From Nocardia fusca NBRC 14340 (GTDB lineage Bacteria; Actinomycetota; Actinomycetes; Mycobacteriales; Mycobacteriaceae): DNA of 64,000 nt. The notes under the pieces were generated by a model, which did not search any database, was not told the origin of the DNA, and worked only from the letters and a program-made list of their open reading frames with translations. A program made the position numbers and the translations under genes. Each line of letters begins with the position of its first letter. The stretch's first letter is position 1. The stretch spans positions 1 to 64,000 of the forward strand of contig NZ_BDCU01000018.1 in assembly GCF_001618425.1 (NCBI RefSeq). The letters are read 5' to 3'. Positions 8,536-18,227 of this stretch are shown here, piece by piece.

Positions 8536-8743
8536 ACCCCGGACGGCCCGGGGTGCTCGTCGGCTCTCGTGGCGCCGCACCGGCTTCCGCCCGGGCATCG
8601 ACCGCGCCGGTGCCGGCCTTCGCCCCGACCGGCCGGACGCGTTACGCCTTCGCCGGGGCGCCGAGGTCGCCACGACGGTGCTCGGTGTCGTGAGCGCTGG
8701 CGCGGTGCGCCGGAGCCGCGACCGTGACACCGAACCTGTGGGC

Positions 8744-9601
8744 TCAGGCCTCCGGCGCCGACGGGTCGCCGATCTCTACGGGATTGGACGGATCCGCGCT
8801 CCACTGAGACCAGGAGCCGGGAAATAGGCTCGCGTCCCGCCCCGCCGCGGTGAGCGCGGCGACGGCGATCGCGGCCGTCACGCCCGAACCGCAGTAGACC
8901 GCCGGGTCGCCGGCCGGATACCGGGCGAGGATCTCCTCGTCCGGAAGGAACCGGCCGGACTCGTCGAGCAGGGCCGTCGCGGGAACATTGCGTGCGCCCG
9001 GGATATGGCCGGCCACGGGATCGACCGGTTCGTTCTCGCCCCGGTACCGCTCCGGGGCCCGGACATCGACGAGCGATCCCTGTGCGGCGATATCGGCCAA
9101 TTCCTCCGCCGTCACGACATCGCGCGCACCGGTGTAGAGGTCCGGCCGGGTCACGGTGACGTCGCCGGGCGCCGGGATCACCTGGCCGCTCTCGAGGGCG
9201 CCGCCGAACTCCCGCCATGCCGGCAGACCGCCGTCGAGGATGCGGACACCGGGCAGTCCGGCGGCGGTGAGCACCCACCAGGCGCGCGCCGAACCGGCGC
9301 GATTCCAGTCGTCGTAGACCACCACCGGGACGCGGTCGCGGACGCCCCAGGCCCGCAGGCTCCGTTGCAGTGCCGCACCGTCGGGTAGCGGGTGGCGCCC
9401 GCGGCCGGTCACCGAGTGATCGGACAGTTCGCTGTCCAGGTCGACGTAGACGGCGCCGGGCAGATGGCCGGCGCGGTACTCGGCACGCCCGTCGGGGCGG
9501 TCCAGCCGCCACCGCACATCCAGCAGCGTCACTTCGGTTCCGGACGCGAGCGTCGCCGCCAGTTCGGCGGCGGTAGTGAACACTTCGGCACGAGTAGTCA
9601 T
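8744..9601 (-). CDS. Sulfurtransferase, two rhodanese domains
   Basis: This 285-residue protein has two tandem rhodanese modules. The first (residues ~10-135) is inactive, with YDDWNRAGSARAWW in place of the active loop. The second (~155-280) carries the active cysteine C237 in CGSGVTA, the loop of thiosulfate/3-mercaptopyruvate sulfurtransferases. CGSGVT rather than CRxGxx favours mercaptopyruvate as donor, though this is not certain. The start at 9601 is preceded by GGTGGAG. The enzyme should be cytoplasmic and serve cyanide detoxification or sulfur transfer. Confidence 0.93.
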   Translation of the reverse strand: MTTRAEVFTTAAELAATLASGTEVTLLDVRWRLDRPDGRAEYRAGHLPGAVYVDLDSELSDHSVTGRGRHPLPDGAALQRSLRAWGVRDRVPVVVYDDWNRAGSARAWWVLTAAGLPGVRILDGGLPAWREFGGALESGQVIPAPGDVTVTRPDLYTGARDVVTAEELADIAAQGSLVDVRAPERYRGENEPVDPVAGHIPGARNVPATALLDESGRFLPDEEILARYPAGDPAVYCGSGVTAAIAVAALTAAGRDASLFPGSWSQWSADPSNPVEIGDPSAPEA

Positions 9602-9909
9602 CGAATGGTCTCCACCTCTGCGGCTTACCGTCACGGGCTGTCCGCCACGGGCGACCGGTGCGGATCGGTCGGCGACGGCACAGCGGATGCTAGCAGCGGT
9701 CCGAGCGGGTACCGGCTGCCGCGATCCCGGCGTCGCGTCGTGACCGTCCTGTCATGATTCGAATCTGCGCGAGGCGAACTCGGCGCCGCGCAACGCCACG
9801 GCGGGGAAACGCGAGGCCGTGGTGGTCGTCACCGACGGGCCGGCAACCGGTCGGGCGACGGACGGAACTGTGCGCGAGCTACGGGCGGGCGCAGCTGTTC
9901 GCCGGTAGC
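9602..9909. other. Intergenic stretch, no gene seen
   Basis: These 308 bases separate two minus-strand genes and should hold the rhodanese promoter. I see no coding frame with a plausible start and no clear repeat or hairpin. Confidence 0.4.
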
Positions 9910-10899
9910 TCATCGGTGGCCGGCGGAGCCGGTGGTCTGTCCATCTTCCCTCGACAGCTGGATCCGAGCGACCAGGGCCCGGTGATCCGCGCCGGGCAGG
10001 CCCACTGTCTCGACCGCCACCGCGCGGCCGCCCGCGGTCAGAATGTGGTCGATGCCCACCAGCGGCGGCCACCGCTTATCGGTCGGGTAGGTGACCAGGT
10101 GCCCGCCCCCCGCCTGCACGGCGGCGTCGGCGAACCGGCCCGCCGCGAGCGCGCGGTACTGCGCATGATCGTAGGTCGCGTTGAAGTCACCGCCGACCAG
10201 CACCGGCCGGTCCGCGGGTGCCCGTTCGAGGATCGCGCGCAGCCGCGACAACTCGTCCGCCCACACCGGTGTCCCGTACACCGGTGGTACCGGGTGGAAC
10301 GCGTACACCGCCACCGGCCCGATCTCCGGGATCGCCGCGGTCGCCGAGAGCTGGTTCAGCACGAATCCGTCGTACTCGACGGTGTCGGAGAGCGGGTGGC
10401 TGCTCCAGATCCCGGTTCCGGCCGCGGTTCGGCCGGGGGAGAGGTATCGATGGGGCAGCGTCTCGTCCAGTCCGGCCCGGCCGAGTGCCGCGACCGCGGC
10501 CGGGGTGAGTTCGTCGACGGTGAGTATCTCGACCTTCCGGGCGCGCACCTCGTCGACCAGCGCTCGCGGATCCGCGCCGTCGAAGAGGAGATTGGCCTGC
10601 ATCACGGTCACCGTGCGGCCGTGGCCGTCATCCTCACCGCCGGTGTAGAGCGGAGCCTGTGTCCAGATGCCGGCGGCGGCGACCACACCGGCCAGCCCCA
10701 CGCCGCCCCAGCGCCGTCCGGCGGCGAACACCGCCACCCCGACGAGCGCGGAACCCATCAGATACGGCGCACCCGCGGCCGCGAGCACGAGCAGGCGGGA
10801 ACTCGAGCGACTGAAGTGCAGACCCACCCCGGCGGCTCCGGCGAGGGTGGCCGCCCAGGCCAGTGTCCCGATACCCACTCGAACCGGATTCCACGTCAT
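9910..10899 (-). CDS. Membrane-anchored endonuclease/exonuclease/phosphatase-fold protein
   Basis: This 329-residue protein starts with about three hydrophobic segments (residues ~8-105). An EEP-superfamily domain follows from TVTVMQANLLF, where the Asn sits in the first metal/phosphate motif. Later landmarks are VDELTP (the metal-binding acid), PVLVGGDFNATYDH (the GDFN motif) and GIDHIL...GLPGADHRALVA, with the terminal Asp-His pair. All key residues are present, so it should be an active, extracytoplasmic phosphodiesterase or phospholipid-type hydrolase. The start at 10899 is chosen because it begins the first membrane segment. Confidence 0.88.
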   Translation of the reverse strand: MTWNPVRVGIGTLAWAATLAGAAGVGLHFSRSSSRLLVLAAAGAPYLMGSALVGVAVFAAGRRWGGVGLAGVVAAAGIWTQAPLYTGGEDDGHGRTVTVMQANLLFDGADPRALVDEVRARKVEILTVDELTPAAVAALGRAGLDETLPHRYLSPGRTAAGTGIWSSHPLSDTVEYDGFVLNQLSATAAIPEIGPVAVYAFHPVPPVYGTPVWADELSRLRAILERAPADRPVLVGGDFNATYDHAQYRALAAGRFADAAVQAGGGHLVTYPTDKRWPPLVGIDHILTAGGRAVAVETVGLPGADHRALVARIQLSREDGQTTGSAGHR

Positions 10900-11205
10900 A
10901 TCCGACAGCCAAGCACACGGCCCACGCCGCGAATCCGCCGCTTCGGCCTTCGGCGCGGGCCGGTCGGCTCGGCCGGGTACGCGCTGCCGGCCCGGCGTCG
11001 GACGATACGTGGGAGGCCGCGGCTCGCGCGCAGTTCGAGCAGGCGGTCGCCGCGTCACCCGGCGACCCGCCCCGGACGCCACCCCGGCCCGGACCAAGTG
11101 ATCAGGAATCGAGAAGCGCAGGTCACAGGGCCGCCATTACCGTCGTCCGCATCGACATTCGCACGGCAGAGCGCCGGACCGCGAATTTCTCCCGAGGAGG
11201 ACGTA
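10900..11205. other. Intergenic stretch between divergent genes
   Basis: These 306 bases lie between two divergently read membrane-protein genes and must contain both promoters. I see no convincing gene and no strong operator. Confidence 0.4.
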
Positions 11206-11691
11206 ATGAACTGGAACGGGCCGATCCGGCGGACCCACCGCACGCTGGTGCCGATCTTCACGGCGACCCTGGTGATCACCGTGGTCGTCCTTGCTGTGCA
11301 GGGTCCGGAGTGGGTGTCCTATCTACCGCTTCCGCCACTGGCCTTCCTGTTCCTGTCCGGCGTCTATCTGTTCGTGCGACCTCTTGTCGCGGCCCGGCAC
11401 GGTGGCGCGGCCGCGGACTCCGCGCGGCGGGCGGACGCGGGATCGCCGGGTCGGCCGGCCGCGTACCGCATCCGGCAGCTGCACCGCTGGTCCGCCGTCG
11501 CCTTCACACTGACCGTGTTGGCGACGATCGTCGCGCTGTCGCTGCCGGAGCCCATCGTCTGGGTCTCCTATCTGCCGCTGATTCCGCTCGCCCTGCTCTT
11601 CTTCTCCGGGCTCTACCAGTTCGCCCTGCCGTACCTCGGGGCGCGCCGCCGCTCCGCCGAGGTGACGGGCCGGCGGACCCCTGTGGCCTGA
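11206..11691 (+). CDS. Four-span membrane protein with internal duplication
   Basis: This 161-residue protein consists of two similar two-helix units, residues about 9-66 and 91-148, 82 residues apart. Each carries a HR-rich start, a hydrophobic helix, a WVSYLPL motif, a second helix ending SGxYxF, and a short RRR/AARH basic end. The linker (67-90) is polar. A GAGGAGG site precedes the ATG by 5 bases. It is unrecognised beyond a hypothetical integral membrane protein; no catalytic residues are evident. Duplication of a single ancestral hairpin is the obvious origin. Confidence 0.85.
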   Translation: MNWNGPIRRTHRTLVPIFTATLVITVVVLAVQGPEWVSYLPLPPLAFLFLSGVYLFVRPLVAARHGGAAADSARRADAGSPGRPAAYRIRQLHRWSAVAFTLTVLATIVALSLPEPIVWVSYLPLIPLALLFFSGLYQFALPYLGARRRSAEVTGRRTPVA

Positions 11692-11821
11692 CGCGCTCGT
11701 ACCGGATCACCGAGAGCCCGTCGTCGACGTCGCTTCGCTGCGCCGCTCGAACGCGCCTGCCCCGAGCGTTCGGACGAGGCCCGCCGCACGGGCACCGAGC
11801 GAATCGGCGTGCGCACCGGCC

Positions 11822-12433
11822 TCAGCGGTAGAGGCCGACCAGAGCGCGTGCGGCCGCGTCGACGATCTCGTCCGCGGACGCCCGCAGGGTGCCGTCGAGC
11901 CAGGCGGTGACGAGTTCGGCCATACCGCCGACGAAGAGCAGGCCGGCGGTTTCGTCGGCGTTCTCGCTGCGGTCGCGCGGACCGAAGAATTCCCGCGCCT
12001 CCAGCGCCGACTGATGGGCGAGGTGGCGCAGGAGTTCGGTCCGGCGCCGGCGCAATTTCGGTACCGCGACCGATTCCACGATGGCCACCCGGCCTTTGCG
12101 TGGATCGTCGAGCAGCTGCTGGACGAATGCGCGGATCGAGGCCTGGGCGCGCGCGGCCGGGTCCGCGCCGGCGTGCTCGGCGGCCCGCCGGCTGTTCTCC
12201 TCGATCTCCGCCGCGATCCCGTCCATCACCGCTTCGAGCAAGGCGTCGAGCCCGGAGAAGCTTTCGTAGAAGTAGCGCTCGCTCAGTCCCGCCGCGGCGC
12301 AGACGGCGGTCATCGTGGTCCGCGTGTCCGGGTCCGCCCATACGGTCAGGCCCGCTTCGAGTAGCCGGGCGCGGCGTTCGGCGGCGCGATCGGCCGCGCT
12401 GACGCCCCGGTAGACCCCCGATTGCACGGCCAC
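11822..12433 (-). CDS. TetR-family regulator
   Basis: This protein of about 203 residues has a TetR helix-turn-helix (MTAVCAAAGLSERYFYESFSGLDALLEAV) and a helical ligand domain. The start is uncertain: GTG at 12433 or 12427, or TTG at 12466. GAGGAC favours the GTGs. It is divergent from the cytochrome P450 at 12535. The same TetR/P450 head-to-head pair is known for CYP136 in mycobacteria (Rv3058c/Rv3059), and this locus probably corresponds. It likely represses the P450. Confidence 0.88.
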   Translation of the reverse strand: MAVQSGVYRGVSAADRAAERRARLLEAGLTVWADPDTRTTMTAVCAAAGLSERYFYESFSGLDALLEAVMDGIAAEIEENSRRAAEHAGADPAARAQASIRAFVQQLLDDPRKGRVAIVESVAVPKLRRRRTELLRHLAHQSALEAREFFGPRDRSENADETAGLLFVGGMAELVTAWLDGTLRASADEIVDAAARALVGLYR

Positions 12434-12468
12434 GTCCTCAGCATGCCACAGGAATCGGCGAGCCAAGG

Positions 12469-12497
12469 TTGACAGGATGCCCTTCCTGAATCAGGCT
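12469..12497 (+). promoter_or_regulatory. Putative P450 promoter with inverted repeat
   Basis: A TTGACA hexamer (12469-12474) is followed 17 bases later by CAGGCT. The imperfect inverted repeat CAGGA-N6-TCCTG (12473-12488) lies between them. This is a reasonable -35/-10 pair and TetR operator ahead of the P450 gene. Confidence 0.4.
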
Positions 12498-12534
12498 GGA
12501 CGTGACCACCGCCACACCAGCATGAGGTGAGCAG

Positions 12535-13914
12535 ATGAAGGCCGAGGCCCTGGAGCCACGCGAGGAAGCCGCTACGACGGGGCCGGCGGCCACGCGGCCG
12601 ATCCCGGTCCAGCACCGCGACGACCGCGGATTACCCCTGCTCGGGCAGGTGCTGGAGTACGCCAAGGACCCGGTCGCGCTGTGCCGCGGCCGCTGGGAGC
12701 GCTACGGCCCGGTCGCGCCCTTCCGCGCGCTCGGTAAGAACGCGGTGATGTTGCTCGGGCCCGATGCCTGCGGCGCGGCACTACAGAACAAGGACAAGGC
12801 GTTCGCCAACGAGCCGGCCTGGTCCGAACTCGTCGGCCCGTTCTTCCACCGCGGTCTCATGCTCATCGATTTCGAGGAGCACCTGGCGCACCGGCGGATC
12901 ATGCAGGAGGCATTCACGAGAACCCGCCTCGAGGCCTACACCCAGCGCCTGCACCCGGCCATCGAACAGGGGGTGGCGGCCTGGGAAGAAGGCACCGAGT
13001 TCCCGTCGTACTGGAAACTCAAGCAGCTCACCCTCGATATCGCCGCGGATCTGTTCATGGGCGGTGTGCAGGACACCGGGCAGGCCGAGATGGACCGCAT
13101 CAACAAAGCGTTCATCGCCTGTGTACAGGCCGCCGCCGGGATCGTCCGGATCAACGCGCCGTTCACCCGGTGGGGCCGGGCCTATCGCGGCCGCAGAGTG
13201 CTCGAGGACTTCCTCCGCCACTACCTGCCCGCCAAACGCGCCCGGCCGACCGACGATATCTTCTCGGTGCTCTGCCACGTCGAGAACGAGGACGGCGAGC
13301 GGTTCAGCGACGACGACGTGGTCAACCATATGATCTTCCTGATGATGGCGGCCCACGACACCTCCACCATCACCACTTCGACCATGCTGCAGTACCTCGG
13401 GCAGCATCCGGACTGGCAGGAGCGGTGCCGGGCCGAGGCGCTCGCGCTCGGGCCGGCGCCCTCGATGGCCGAGCTGGACAAGCTGGTCTCGATCGATCTG
13501 GTGATGCGGGAGGCGCTGCGCCTGCGGGCCCCGGTCCCGGTGCTGGTCCGGTACGCGGTGAAGGACACCGTGGTCGAGGGCGTTCGTATCCCCGCCGGTA
13601 CCGATGTCATCGTGGGTGTCCAGTTCACCCATCTCATGGAGGACTACTGGACCGATCCGCTGTCCTTCGACCCCGACCGGTTCGGTCCAGAACGCCGCGA
13701 GGACAAATCGCACCGCTTCGCGTGGGAACCGTTCGGCGGCGGTGTACACAAATGCATCGGAATGTATTTCGGGGGTCTGGAGGTGAAGGCGATCATGCAC
13801 AGGTTGCTGCGCGAGTACCACTGGACAGTCGATCCCGGCTACATGCCACCGATGGACTACCACTCGCTGCCGTTCCCCAAGGACGGCCTGCCTATCACCT
13901 TGATCCGCAACTGA
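12535..13914 (+). CDS. Cytochrome P450, CYP136-like
   Basis: This 459-residue protein has all canonical P450 motifs: the I-helix AAHDTST (oxygen activation), the K-helix EALR (ExxR), and the heme loop FGGGVHKCIG with C407 as axial ligand. The long N-terminus before the PLLGQ segment and the divergent TetR gene recall mycobacterial CYP136, a CYP51-like clade. It needs ferredoxin and reductase partners, which are not encoded nearby. The substrate is unknown; a lipid or sterol-like compound is a guess from the clade. Confidence 0.92.
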   Translation: MKAEALEPREEAATTGPAATRPIPVQHRDDRGLPLLGQVLEYAKDPVALCRGRWERYGPVAPFRALGKNAVMLLGPDACGAALQNKDKAFANEPAWSELVGPFFHRGLMLIDFEEHLAHRRIMQEAFTRTRLEAYTQRLHPAIEQGVAAWEEGTEFPSYWKLKQLTLDIAADLFMGGVQDTGQAEMDRINKAFIACVQAAAGIVRINAPFTRWGRAYRGRRVLEDFLRHYLPAKRARPTDDIFSVLCHVENEDGERFSDDDVVNHMIFLMMAAHDTSTITTSTMLQYLGQHPDWQERCRAEALALGPAPSMAELDKLVSIDLVMREALRLRAPVPVLVRYAVKDTVVEGVRIPAGTDVIVGVQFTHLMEDYWTDPLSFDPDRFGPERREDKSHRFAWEPFGGGVHKCIGMYFGGLEVKAIMHRLLREYHWTVDPGYMPPMDYHSLPFPKDGLPITLIRN

Positions 13915-14265
13915 ATCACCGGCGGTCCGCCGCCCGGCGTCGCTTCCGGCGGAAGTCTCACCGCGGGGGCGGGACCGCGACTGCGCACTGTAGGCGAATA
14001 CGAGTTCCCGCGGTGGCGCGCTGGTGCGCGTTGGGGCCGGTCGTGCGCGACCGCCCGAGCGAATGTCGGATGAAGGGTCGCTACGGGGTCTCGCCGGTTC
14101 GCCGCCGTGTTCGTTTCTTGCCCTGTACGCCTATCGACCATGCGGGTAACCAGGAATACGCTGGAGATCGTCCACCGTACCGTGGTCTATCCCATTTCTG
14201 GGGTCTCTGGTCTCGGCCGCTCCCGTCGTGAGGTGTAGCGGTACCCGAGGCGGCGAGGAGTGAGC
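13915..14265. other. Intergenic leader of the gas vesicle operon
   Basis: No gene was found in these 351 bases. The stretch must carry the promoter of the gvp operon, since all downstream genes are close or overlapping. I could not identify a confident promoter hexamer pair or operator. Confidence 0.4.
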
Positions 14266-14841
14266 ATGAAAGGCGGAGCAAGAATTGCGTTAGGGGTGGG
14301 AATCGGATATTTCCTGGGTCGTACCCGCAAAATGCGCTGGGCGATGGGACTGGCCGGCGCGGCGATGTCCAAACGATCCACGGGGCTCGCGGGTGAGCTA
14401 CTCGAACGCGGCACATCGACGCTGGGTGGCTCCGCGGAGCTGACCAAGATCACCGATACTGTGCGGGGCGAGCTGCTGGGGGCGGTCCGGTCGGCGGCCG
14501 TGACCGCGGCGAGCAACCGCCTCGATGCGCTGAACGAGCGGCTGCAATCTCCCGTGCCGGACGAGGACGAGGACGGCGGTGGTCGACGGCGGGCCGCCGC
14601 GGCGGCGGAGGACACCGAGCCGGAGCCCGATGAGACGGACGAAGAGCTCGACGAGTCCCCGGACGAAGAAGAAGCCGAAGAACCCGCGCCCCGGCCGCGT
14701 GCCCGCCGGACGACCGCGGCCAAGTCCTCCCGTTCCGGTACCCGGTCGTCGGGCCCCGGGGAGAGCGGGAAGACCACGACGCGTCGGCGTCGTGCCACGG
14801 CCGATACCGACGAAGCGCCCGTACGGCGCACGAGGCGGTGA
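14266..14841 (+). CDS. Gas vesicle cluster accessory protein, YtxH-like N-terminus
   Basis: This 191-residue protein has an N-terminal glycine-rich hydrophobic segment (ARIALGVGIGYFLGRTRKMRWAM), a helical middle and a long highly charged C-terminal half (acidic runs, then Arg/Lys/Thr-rich). The likely start is the ATG at 14266 behind GAGGAG; a GTG at 14260 is in frame. It overlaps the next gene by 4 bases. Streptomyces gvp clusters contain similar uncharacterised genes (gvpY/gvpT type), so a role in assembling or anchoring gas vesicles is inferred from position only. Confidence 0.8.
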   Translation: MKGGARIALGVGIGYFLGRTRKMRWAMGLAGAAMSKRSTGLAGELLERGTSTLGGSAELTKITDTVRGELLGAVRSAAVTAASNRLDALNERLQSPVPDEDEDGGGRRRAAAAAEDTEPEPDETDEELDESPDEEEAEEPAPRPRARRTTAAKSSRSGTRSSGPGESGKTTTRRRRATADTDEAPVRRTRR

Positions 14842-16052
14842 CAGCGATGGCGAAAGTATTGCGCGATACCGCCTCGGGAGTCGGAAAGGCCGCCACCGGC
14901 ACCGCCGGCCGGGCGACCGGCGCCGCGAAATCGGCCGGTTCGGCCGCCCGGAAGACCGCCGACCAGGCGAATCCCGGCGATCTGCTCCGGCAGTCGGTGC
15001 AGAATCTCGCCGGAACCCTCGCCCAACGTGCCGTGTCCGGTCTGTCCGGCGGGGTGTCGGGTGCGGCCGGCCGGTTGAACGAATACGCCGAAGGCCAGGG
15101 CGGCAACCTGCTCGCGGCGCTGACAGGCGTCGAGAAGCTCTCCGAGGGCGCCTCCCCGATGCGAGCGGCCATGAGCGCGGGAATGAGCAAAGTCGGGCAA
15201 TCGGTCAAGGACACGATGTCGTCTGCCAAGGATGCGCTCACCGGTGGGGGCGGCAAGGGCGGCAAGGGCAAGAAACTCAAACTGGCCAATATCGTCGAGC
15301 ACATCGATATCGGTGCCGGGGTCGAGCTCGTCTACGACCAGTGGACCCAGTTCGCGGAATTCCCCAAGTTCACGAAGAAGGTGGAACAGGTCGAACAGGT
15401 CGCCGACGAGAAACTCTCCTGGACCGGGCGCGTGTTCTGGTCGCGGCGGACCTGGGAGTCCACGATTCTCGAACAGGTGCCGTTCGAGCGGATCGTCTGG
15501 CGATCCAAAGGGGCCAAGGGCTATATCGACGGCGCGGTCACCTTCCACGAGCTGGGCCCGAATTTCACCCGGGTCCTGGTGGTTCTGGAGTATCACCCGC
15601 AGGGCTTGTTCGAGAAGACCGCCAATATCTGGCGCGCGGCCGGGCGCCGATGCCGCCTGGAACTCAAGCATTTCGAACGTTATGTCATGACCGAGGCGGT
15701 GCTGCGTCCCGACGACATCGTGGGCTGGCACGGGGAGATCCGTGACGGCGAGGTCGTCGAGGACGACGAGACCGCGCGGCGCAGGGAGCAGGAGAGCGCC
15801 GAGGACGAGGGCGCGGAGGACGAAGCCGGCGAGGGCGAGGAACCCGCCGAGGGCGAAGAAGACCACGAAGAAGACGGCGAAGAAGAGGAAGAAGACGAAC
15901 TCGACGAGGACGAGGACGGCGAGACGGAGGAGGATTCGGCTGAGGAGGATACCGAGGACGAGGCCGAATCGGAGCCTGCTCGCCGCCCGGCCGCGCGGCG
16001 CCGCGCTGCCGCGCCACGCCGTTCCCGCGAGAGGCGAGGAGCGCGGACATGA
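14838..16052 (+). CDS. SRPBCC-domain protein of the gas vesicle cluster (GvpZ-like)
   Basis: Residues ~1-130 are low-complexity and helical. Residues about 145-290 form an SRPBCC/polyketide-cyclase-like domain ([24 protein letters not shown]... WTGRVFW... HFERYVMTE). Residues ~310-404 are an extremely acidic run ending in an Arg-rich tail. The GTG at 14838 overlaps the previous stop; an ATG at 14847 is the alternative. The domain matches the GvpZ-type cyclase/dehydrase protein of Streptomyces gvp clusters. Here the gene sits before gvpA rather than after gvpG. It ends in a 4-base overlap with gvpA. Confidence 0.85.
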   Translation: MTAMAKVLRDTASGVGKAATGTAGRATGAAKSAGSAARKTADQANPGDLLRQSVQNLAGTLAQRAVSGLSGGVSGAAGRLNEYAEGQGGNLLAALTGVEKLSEGASPMRAAMSAGMSKVGQSVKDTMSSAKDALTGGGGKGGKGKKLKLANIVEHIDIGAGVELVYDQWTQFAEFPKFTKKVEQVEQVADEKLSWTGRVFWSRRTWESTILEQVPFERIVWRSKGAKGYIDGAVTFHELGPNFTRVLVVLEYHPQGLFEKTANIWRAAGRRCRLELKHFERYVMTEAVLRPDDIVGWHGEIRDGEVVEDDETARRREQESAEDEGAEDEAGEGEEPAEGEEDHEEDGEEEEEDELDEDEDGETEEDSAEEDTEDEAESEPARRPAARRRAAAPRRSRERRGART

Positions 16053-16450
16053 CCATAGAACCCGCGGGCGGCGGCGGTAGCGGCGCGGTCGCCCGCCCGA
16101 ACTCATCCGGCCTGGCCGAGGTCATCGACACCATCCTCGACAAAGGACTGGTCGTCGACGCGTTCGTCCGGGTCTCTCTGGTCGGCATCGAACTGGTGAC
16201 CATCGACGCCCGCGTGGTGGTCGCCAGCGTCGACACGTATCTGCGTTTCGCCGAGGCCGTCAACCGTCTGGAGATTTCCAGTAACGAGCCCAAGGGACTC
16301 ACCGACCTCGTGGGCGATGTCACCGAGGGGGCGGCCGAGCACAAGACGAAAGGCGCCATCGAAGCGGCGGGGAAAAAGGTGCAGGACTTCCTCGGGGACG
16401 TGCAGGACCAGCGCCAGACCTCCCGTGCCTCCAAACGAGGGGAGCGATGA
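16049..16450 (+). CDS. gvpA: Gas vesicle major structural protein GvpA
   Basis: Residues ~12-70 match the highly conserved GvpA core: [39 protein letters not shown] and [17 protein letters not shown]. This helix-strand-strand-helix unit assembles into the vesicle ribs. The 133-residue length reflects a charged ~60-residue C-terminal extension typical of actinobacterial GvpA. It overlaps both neighbours by 4 bases (ATGA). It is the most GvpA-like of the three small family members in the operon. Confidence 0.95.
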   Translation: MTIEPAGGGGSGAVARPNSSGLAEVIDTILDKGLVVDAFVRVSLVGIELVTIDARVVVASVDTYLRFAEAVNRLEISSNEPKGLTDLVGDVTEGAAEHKTKGAIEAAGKKVQDFLGDVQDQRQTSRASKRGER

Positions 16451-17241
16451 TGTCCACCGCGAGCACCACAACCGGAAGCGATCGCGACCAGCGGACCGGG
16501 GTGTACATCTATGGCATCGTGACCGCCGATGTGGAGCCGGAGCCACACGCTCGGGGGATCGGTGACCCACCCGCCGACGTCGCCGTCGTACGGCACGGCG
16601 ATATCGCCGCCCTGGTCAGCGAGGTCTCGCTCGACCGCCCCCTGGGCATGCCCGATGATCTCACCGCGCACGCGCGCCTGCTGGACGGGACGGCGGCTGT
16701 CGCTCCGGTGCTGCCGCTGCAGTTCGGCGGTGTGGTGACCGATACCGAAGCGGTGGAGAAGGAACTGCTCGCCCCCAACCACGAGCAGTTCCGCAACGCG
16801 CTCGACGATCTGGAAGGCCGTGCCCAGTACGTGATCCGGGGACGCTACACCGAGAACACCGTGTTCCAGGAGATCTTGGACGAGAATTCCGACGCGGCAC
16901 GATTGCGCGCGGAGATCCGTGACAAACCCGAAGAGGCCACCCGGAACGAGCGAATCAGATTGGGCGAGATCGTGAACCAGGAGATCGAAGCCAAACGCGC
17001 CGCAGACACCCGCCGGGTGGCGGCCGCTCTGAGCGATCTCGATCCGACCGTGCGGGAGCGTCAGCCCACACACGAAGAGGAGGCGGTGCATCTCGCCGTG
17101 CTGCTCGAGCTGTCCCGGGAGGACGATCTGCTGCAAGCGCTGACCGAGCTCGGCGAGGAATGGGATGGACGGGTCCGGCTGGAGCTACTCGGCCCGATGG
17201 CGCCCTACGATTTCGTTACTGTCGGCGAACCCGCGGGGTGA
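16447..17241 (+). CDS. gvpF: Gas vesicle protein GvpF
   Basis: This 264-residue GvpL/F-family protein starts [16 protein letters not shown] and has the central [20 protein letters not shown], a coiled-coil-like stretch around 150-190, and the closing [19 protein letters not shown]. GvpF binds GvpA and is thought to prevent its premature aggregation during vesicle growth. ATG at 16447 and 16450 are adjacent; either gives a functional protein. It is followed 4 bases later by gvpG. Confidence 0.95.
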   Translation: MMSTASTTTGSDRDQRTGVYIYGIVTADVEPEPHARGIGDPPADVAVVRHGDIAALVSEVSLDRPLGMPDDLTAHARLLDGTAAVAPVLPLQFGGVVTDTEAVEKELLAPNHEQFRNALDDLEGRAQYVIRGRYTENTVFQEILDENSDAARLRAEIRDKPEEATRNERIRLGEIVNQEIEAKRAADTRRVAAALSDLDPTVRERQPTHEEEAVHLAVLLELSREDDLLQALTELGEEWDGRVRLELLGPMAPYDFVTVGEPAG

Positions 17242-17245
17242 AGAC

Positions 17246-17512
17246 ATGGGACTGCTGTCGTCGATCGTCCTGTTGCCGCTGGCTCCGGTCCGCGGGGTGA
17301 TCTGGCTGGGTGAAGTGATCCAGGAGCAGGTCGACCAGCAGTGGCGAAGTCCGGCCGCCGTCCGGCGCGATATCGAGGACATCGAGGAAGCCGCCGCGGC
17401 CGGCGAGATCTCCGAGGACGAGCGGGACCGGGCGTTGCGGGAGGTTCTCTCCCGGATCAGGCGTCCCGCCGGCGGAGCCCCGCCGTCCGGTGAGAGGAGA
17501 AGGTCGCCATGA
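17246..17512 (+). CDS. gvpG: Gas vesicle protein GvpG
   Basis: This 88-residue protein shows the family pattern: a hydrophobic N-terminus with PLAPVRGVIWLGEVIQEQ, then an acidic helical segment with DIEDIEEAAAAGEISEDE. GvpG is a small accessory protein needed for vesicle assembly. It overlaps gvpO by 4 bases. Confidence 0.93.
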   Translation: MGLLSSIVLLPLAPVRGVIWLGEVIQEQVDQQWRSPAAVRRDIEDIEEAAAAGEISEDERDRALREVLSRIRRPAGGAPPSGERRRSP

Positions 17513-17838
17513 GCCGCAGGTCGGCCGCCGAGAATGCCGCGGATGTCGATCCGGATCCGGACCAACCTCTGACCGCCAGGGAGGCCGCGGCGGCGGCGAT
17601 CGAACATCTGCGGGAGCTGACGTCGAAATCGGTGGAGGGGGTGACCTCGATGGAGCCGCTCGAGGACGGCCGGCTGGTGGAGATCGAGGTGCTCGAGGAC
17701 CACCGCATCCCCTCGTCGGCGGATATGCTCGCGCTCTACGAGGTGGAGATCGACTTCGACGGGAATCTGCTGGCCTACCGCAGAACCGCGCGCTACGCGC
17801 GCGGCAGCACCGATATCGGCGGAAGAGGCCGGCGATGA
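17509..17838 (+). CDS. gvpO: Gas vesicle protein GvpO
   Basis: This 109-residue protein has a variable acidic start, the AAAAIEHLRELTSKSVEGVTS helix, and the conserved GRLVEIEVLEDHRIP, SADMLALYEVEID and LLAYRRTARYARG segments that define GvpO. GvpO is essential for gas vesicle formation in haloarchaea and is conserved in actinobacterial clusters. In Streptomyces it is the first gene; here it is in the middle, between gvpG and gvpJ. It overlaps gvpJ by 4 bases. Confidence 0.93.
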   Translation: MSRRSAAENAADVDPDPDQPLTAREAAAAAIEHLRELTSKSVEGVTSMEPLEDGRLVEIEVLEDHRIPSSADMLALYEVEIDFDGNLLAYRRTARYARGSTDIGGRGRR

Positions 17839-18227
17839 CGGTGGTCGGAGGTGGTGGGTCCTACGAGCCGCAGCCCTACGGTGGCGGGCATCAATCGACC
17901 AACCTCGCCGATATTCTCGAACGCGTCCTGGACAAAGGGCTGGTCATCGCGGGCGATATCCAGGTGAACCTGCTCGATATCGAATTGCTCACCATCAAAC
18001 TGCGACTGGTGGTCGCGTCCCTGGAGACCGCCAAGGCCGTGGGTATCGACTGGTGGGAGACCGACCCGTGGCTCAACAGCAAGGCCCGGACGCTCGAGCG
18101 GCAGGATCGTGACCTCGAACTGGAGAACCGCGAACTACGCGACCGGATCGCCGAGCTCGAGGCCGGACGGGGACGTCGCGAAGCCGTCGAAGAGCGGCGC
18201 GAATCGCAGGAGAGCGATCCGCCGTGA
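17835..18227 (+). CDS. gvpJ: Gas vesicle protein GvpJ (GvpA-family minor component)
   Basis: Residues ~20-75 repeat the GvpA fold (TNLADILERVLDKGLVIAGD, then IQVNLLDIELLTIKLRLVVAS) and are followed by GIDWWETDPWL, characteristic of GvpJ/M. The C-terminus is a coiled-coil of charged residues (ERQDRDLELENRELRDRIAEL). GvpJ is a minor GvpA-like protein implicated in the conical tips or nucleation. It overlaps gvpL by 4 bases. Confidence 0.93.
   Translation: MTVVGGGGSYEPQPYGGGHQSTNLADILERVLDKGLVIAGDIQVNLLDIELLTIKLRLVVASLETAKAVGIDWWETDPWLNSKARTLERQDRDLELENRELRDRIAELEAGRGRREAVEERRESQESDPP

Noticed and set aside
16520..17136. Long minus-strand frames across the gvp operon
   Set aside because: The gvp genes on the plus strand match known families in order; the antisense frames do not.
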